Assembly (NCBI RefSeq): GCF_004340905.1
Contig: NZ_SLXD01000001.1
Coordinates: forward strand, 1-64,000
DNA from: Rubrivivax gelatinosus
GTDB lineage: Bacteria; Pseudomonadota; Gammaproteobacteria; Burkholderiales; Burkholderiaceae_C
Length of the DNA: 64,000 nucleotides
Direction: 5' to 3'
Shown here: positions 60,831 through 64,000 of the stretch, piece by piece
How the letters are laid out: each line of letters starts with the position of its first letter
Position numbering within the stretch: the stretch's first letter is position 1
The notes under the pieces: model-generated
Seen by the model: the letters and a program-made list of their open reading frames with translations, nothing else
Databases searched by the model: none
Told to the model about the DNA's origin: nothing
Position numbers and translations under genes: made by a program

Positions 60831-61613
60831 TCACGGCGTCGAGAACATCAGTGCGGTCAACAGGAAGTCCATTGCCAGCACCGCCAGTGAAGCGATGACC
60901 ACCGTCCGTGTCGTCGCATGGGCCACGCCTTCGGGCGTGGCCTGCGTCTCGTAACCCTGGTACAGCGCCACCGCGGTGCAGATGACGCCGAAGACGAAGC
61001 TCTTGACGATGCCGTTGCCGACGTCACGCCAGACGTCGACGCTGCTCTGCATGATCGACCAGAAATTGCCGGCGTCGACACCGATCATCAGCACCGCGAC
61101 GACCCACGCCCCCAGGATGCCGATGGCCGAAAACAGGGCGGCCAGCAGGGGCATCGAGATGATGCCGCCGAGGAAACGCGGCGCCAGCACGCGGCTGCGC
61201 GGGTCGATCGCCATCAGTTCCATCGCGGCCAGCTGCTCGCCGGCCTTCATCAGGCCGATCTCGGCGGTCAGCGAGGTACCGGCGCGGCCGGCGAACAGCA
61301 GCGCGGCGACCACCGGCCCGAGTTCGCGCACCAGCGACAGGTTGACCACCAGCCCCAGGCTCTCGGCGGCGCCGTAGGTCACCAGCGCGTAGTACATCTG
61401 CAGCGCGAGCACGAAACCCACCGCCATGCCCGAGGCCAGGATGATGACCAGCGAGCGGTTGCCGATGGCGTGGATCTGCGCGACGACGAGCGAGAAGCGG
61501 CGCAGCGCCGCCGGCGAGTGGCGCAGCAGGTCGACGAAGAAGTAGGCGGCGTGGCCGAGCGCACGCAGCCATTCCAGCGTGGAGCGACCGAGCAGCTGCA
61601 GCGCGGCCGTCAT
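60831..61613 (-). CDS. mlaE: Phospholipid ABC transporter permease MlaE
   Basis: 260 residues with about five hydrophobic helices. Family motifs RELGPVVAALLFAGRAGTSL and AEIGLMKAGEQLAAMELMAI are clear. It overlaps the mlaF stop (ATGA). Confidence 0.97.
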   Translation of the reverse strand: MTAALQLLGRSTLEWLRALGHAAYFFVDLLRHSPAALRRFSLVVAQIHAIGNRSLVIILASGMAVGFVLALQMYYALVTYGAAESLGLVVNLSLVRELGPVVAALLFAGRAGTSLTAEIGLMKAGEQLAAMELMAIDPRSRVLAPRFLGGIISMPLLAALFSAIGILGAWVVAVLMIGVDAGNFWSIMQSSVDVWRDVGNGIVKSFVFGVICTAVALYQGYETQATPEGVAHATTRTVVIASLAVLAMDFLLTALMFSTP

Positions 61614-62485
61614 GCGCCGATCCCCAGGTCCTGCGCCAGCGGCGGCGCCGGGTAGTGGAACTTGACCGGGCCGTCGGGCTCGCCGCGGATGAACTGGCGC
61701 ACCTCGGGGTCGTCCGAGCGCGACAGCTCGGCCGGCGTGCCTTCGGCCACGAGGGTGCCGCCGGCGCGCATCAGGTAGGCGTAGTCGACGATCTGGAAAC
61801 ACTCCTGCACGTCGTGCGAGACGACGAGCGAGGTGGAGCCGGTGGCGTCGTTGAGCTTTCGGATCAGGTTGGCGGTGACACCCATCGAGATCGGGTCCAG
61901 CCCGGCGAAGGGCTCGTCGTACATGATCAGTTCGGGGTCCAGCGAGATCGCACGCGCCAGCGCGATGCGCCGCGCCATGCCGCCCGACACCTGCGAGATG
62001 CGCAGCGCCGCCGCGCCGCGCAGGCCGACCGCGTTCAGCTTCATCAGCACGATGTCGCGGACCGCCGACTCGGGCAGATCCGGAAAGTGCTCGCGCAGCG
62101 GAAAGGCGACGTTCTCGAACACCGTCAGGTCGGTGAACAGCGCGCCGAACTGGAACAGCATGCCCAGGCGGCGACGCAGGCGGAACAACTGGTCCTTGTC
62201 GCGTGGGTCGATCTGCTGGCCGTCGAAGACGATGCGGCCCTGGTTGGGCGGGTACACGCCGCCGATCAGCCGCAGCAGCGTCGTCTTGCCGCAACCCGAG
62301 CCGCCCAGAATGGCCGTGACCTGGCCACGGCGGAAAGTCATCGAGACGTCGCGGAGGATCGTCCGTGCGGCGTCGTAGCCGAACGTGACGTGGTCGATCT
62401 CGATGAGGGCGTCGGACTTCAAGCGGAGCGTGTCGCGGCCTGTCGGCCCCGACCTAAACGAATCGTGGGTCGGTAATTTTCGCAC
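61610..62485 (-). CDS. mlaF: Phospholipid ABC transporter ATPase MlaF
   Basis: 291 residues. Walker A ILGGSGCGKTTLLRLIGG, signature VSGGMARR, Walker B LIMYDEPFAGLD, H-loop VSHDVQE. First gene of the mla operon, upstream region 62486-62575. A TTG 23 residues in is another possible start; the ATG at 62485 gives a slightly long N-terminus. Confidence 0.96.
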   Translation of the reverse strand: MRKLPTHDSFRSGPTGRDTLRLKSDALIEIDHVTFGYDAARTILRDVSMTFRRGQVTAILGGSGCGKTTLLRLIGGVYPPNQGRIVFDGQQIDPRDKDQLFRLRRRLGMLFQFGALFTDLTVFENVAFPLREHFPDLPESAVRDIVLMKLNAVGLRGAAALRISQVSGGMARRIALARAISLDPELIMYDEPFAGLDPISMGVTANLIRKLNDATGSTSLVVSHDVQECFQIVDYAYLMRAGGTLVAEGTPAELSRSDDPEVRQFIRGEPDGPVKFHYPAPPLAQDLGIGA

Positions 62486-62575
62486 GAGGCTACGGGAGCT
62501 GCGGGTTCGCCCGAACTCAGCCCCCGGTAAAGCCTTGTGAACGGCAACACGCTGCCGCGACCTGCGCTCGCGATT

Positions 62576-64000
62576 TCAGCGCGGCAGCAGCGACGAGCCG
62601 GTCAGGAACTCGTCGACCTCACGCGCGCACTGGCGGCCTTCGCGGATCGCCCAGACGACGAGCGACTGGCCGCGGCGCATGTCGCCGGCGGCGAAGACCT
62701 TGGCCACGCTTGTGCGGTAGCCGCCGGCGGCCTCGGTCGTGGCCGCGGCGTTACCGCGTGCGTCCTTGGCGACGCCGAAGGCCTCGAGCACGCTGGCCAC
62801 GGGGTTGGTGAAACCCATCGCCAGCAGCACCAGGTCGGCCTTCCATTCGCGCTCGCTGCCGGGCACCTCGACCATCTTGCCGCCCTGCCACTGCACGTTC
62901 ACCGTCTTCAGGCCGGTGAGCTTGCCCTTGCTGCCGACGAACTCCTTGGTCGCGATGGCGAACTCGCGCGCGCAGCCTTCCTCGTGGCTGGAGCTGGTGC
63001 GCAGCTTGCTCGGCCAGTACGGCCAGGTCATCGGCCGGTCTTCCTGCTGCGGCGGCATCGGCATCAGCTCGAACTGCGTGACGCTGGCCGCGCCGTGGCG
63101 GTTGCTGGTGCCGACGCAGTCGCTGCCGGTGTCGCCGCCGCCGATGACGATGACATGTTTGCCTTCGGCCCGGATCTGGCCCTTGACCTTGTCGCCGGCG
63201 ACGACCTTGTTCTGCTGCGGCAGGAACTCCATCGCGAAGTGCACGCCGTCGAGATCACGCCCGGGGACCGGCAGGTCGCGCGACTGCTCGGCGCCGCCGG
63301 CCAGGATGACGGCGTCGAACTCGGCCTGCAGCTGTTCGGCCGACACCGTCTCCTTGGCGTCGTTCGTGACCTTGCTGCCCTTGGGCAGCGCGCCGACGAG
63401 CACGCCGGTGCGGAAGACCACGCCTTCGGCCTTCATCTGGTCGACGCGCCGGTCGATGTGCGACTTCTCGAACTTGAAGTCCGGGATGCCGTAGCGCAGC
63501 AGGCCGCCGACGCGGTGGTTCTTCTCGAACACCGTGACCTCGTGGCCGGCACGCGCGAGCTGCTGCGCCGCGGCCAGGCCGGCCGGGCCGGAGCCGACGA
63601 CGGCGACCTTCCTGCCGGTCTTGTGCGCGGCCGGCAGCGGCCGGATCCAGCCTTCGGCCCAGGCGCGGTCGACGATCGCGTGTTCCAGGCTCTTGATGCC
63701 GACGGCGTCGCCGTTGACGTTGAGCGTGCACGCCGCCTCGCAGGGTGCGGGGCAGATGCGGCCGGTGAACTCGGGGAAGTTGTTCGTCGAGTGCAGCACC
63801 TCGATCGCGTTCTTCCAGTCGCCGCGGTAGACCAGGTCGTTCCAGTCGGGGATCAGGTTGTTGACCGGACAGCCGTTGTTGCAGAACGGCGTGCCGCAGT
63901 CCATGCAGCGTGCGCCCTGGATCTTCGCCTTCGGCTCGTCCAGGCCGATGACGAACTCCTTCCAGGTCTTCAGACGTTCGGCGACGGGCGTGTAGCCCTC
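62576..64000 (-). CDS. gltD: Glutamate synthase small subunit, 5' end outside window
   Basis: 475 codons to the window edge, so it is partial: the frame stays open past MDCGTPFC with [20 protein letters not shown], as in complete GltD. The 4Fe-4S ligands lie in [17 protein letters not shown] and [15 protein letters not shown]-binding [21 protein letters not shown] and NADPH-binding [15 protein letters not shown] follow, then a C-terminal [17 protein letters not shown]. It supplies electrons to GltB, probably encoded just beyond the window. Confidence 0.97.
   Translation of the reverse strand, partial: EGYTPVAERLKTWKEFVIGLDEPKAKIQGARCMDCGTPFCNNGCPVNNLIPDWNDLVYRGDWKNAIEVLHSTNNFPEFTGRICPAPCEAACTLNVNGDAVGIKSLEHAIVDRAWAEGWIRPLPAAHKTGRKVAVVGSGPAGLAAAQQLARAGHEVTVFEKNHRVGGLLRYGIPDFKFEKSHIDRRVDQMKAEGVVFRTGVLVGALPKGSKVTNDAKETVSAEQLQAEFDAVILAGGAEQSRDLPVPGRDLDGVHFAMEFLPQQNKVVAGDKVKGQIRAEGKHVIVIGGGDTGSDCVGTSNRHGAASVTQFELMPMPPQQEDRPMTWPYWPSKLRTSSSHEEGCAREFAIATKEFVGSKGKLTGLKTVNVQWQGGKMVEVPGSEREWKADLVLLAMGFTNPVASVLEAFGVAKDARGNAAATTEAAGGYRTSVAKVFAAGDMRRGQSLVVWAIREGRQCAREVDEFLTGSSLLPR

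Overview
The window is GC-rich DNA (mostly 70% or more) from a betaproteobacterium. Its gene orders are typical of Burkholderiales: hrcA / nadK-recN-rapZ, lolB-ispE-tRNA-Gln-prs-rplY-pth, and a bolA-murA-hisGDCBHAF cluster. A short-form HisG, a polyhydroxyalkanoate-system protein and a wax-ester synthase also fit, and the Rubrivivax/Leptothrix/Ideonella neighbourhood is my best guess. Genes are tightly packed, with many ATGA or GTGA stop/start overlaps.

Layout. 1-4471 is accessory-looking: a broken trypsin-like protease fragment and a large PLD-nuclease/DEAH-helicase/DUF3427 protein, ending at the 3' end of a CAU-anticodon tRNA (4472-4548). 4570-8256 is a giant hybrid sensor kinase with a perfect inverted repeat at its promoter. 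8502-13635 holds hrcA and the divergent nadK-recN-rapZ-Lon-N-domain operon. 13625-17535 holds mutY coupled to a dynamin-like GTPase, then mutM. 17552-23792 runs TPR protein, lolB, ispE, tRNA-Gln, prs, rplY, pth and a small DUF4124-like protein. 23789-35042 is one long minus-strand array: ABC-2 exporter, ClpP-like protease, BolA protein, murA, hisGDCBHAF, rsmD, coaD and a ferredoxin. A TetR regulator and a TPR protein face away from it (35100-36532).

36770-42288 looks like an insertion. It carries a FecI-type sigma factor, a FecR anti-sigma factor and a TonB siderophore receptor of lower GC, followed by a DUF190 gene fused in frame to a decayed IS5-type transposase whose end abuts the next gene. 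42285-45618 is a storage-lipid theme: wax-ester synthase/DGAT, acyl-CoA-binding protein and PHA-system protein, the last coupled to an aminopeptidase and a molybdopterin oxidoreductase. 47810-51093 has an M20 amidohydrolase, an isochorismatase-like hydrolase, a GlxA-type regulator and a small cytochrome c.

51103-58592 is central carbon metabolism (pgi-tal on minus, zwf-hexR on plus with a candidate HexR site before zwf) around an ExeA/GspB-like secretion-assembly pair. 58599-62485 is a complete mlaFEDACB outer-membrane lipid asymmetry operon. 62576-64000 is the 3' part of gltD, cut by the window edge.

The most unexpected items are: a three-hairpin repeat present twice, each time between convergent genes, once translated into the end of a cytochrome; a compositionally mosaic ispE; the DUF190::transposase chimera; the sensor-kinase operator; and a his operon that continues into rsmD-coaD instead of hisI-hisE. 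No CRISPR array, rRNA or intact mobile element was seen.
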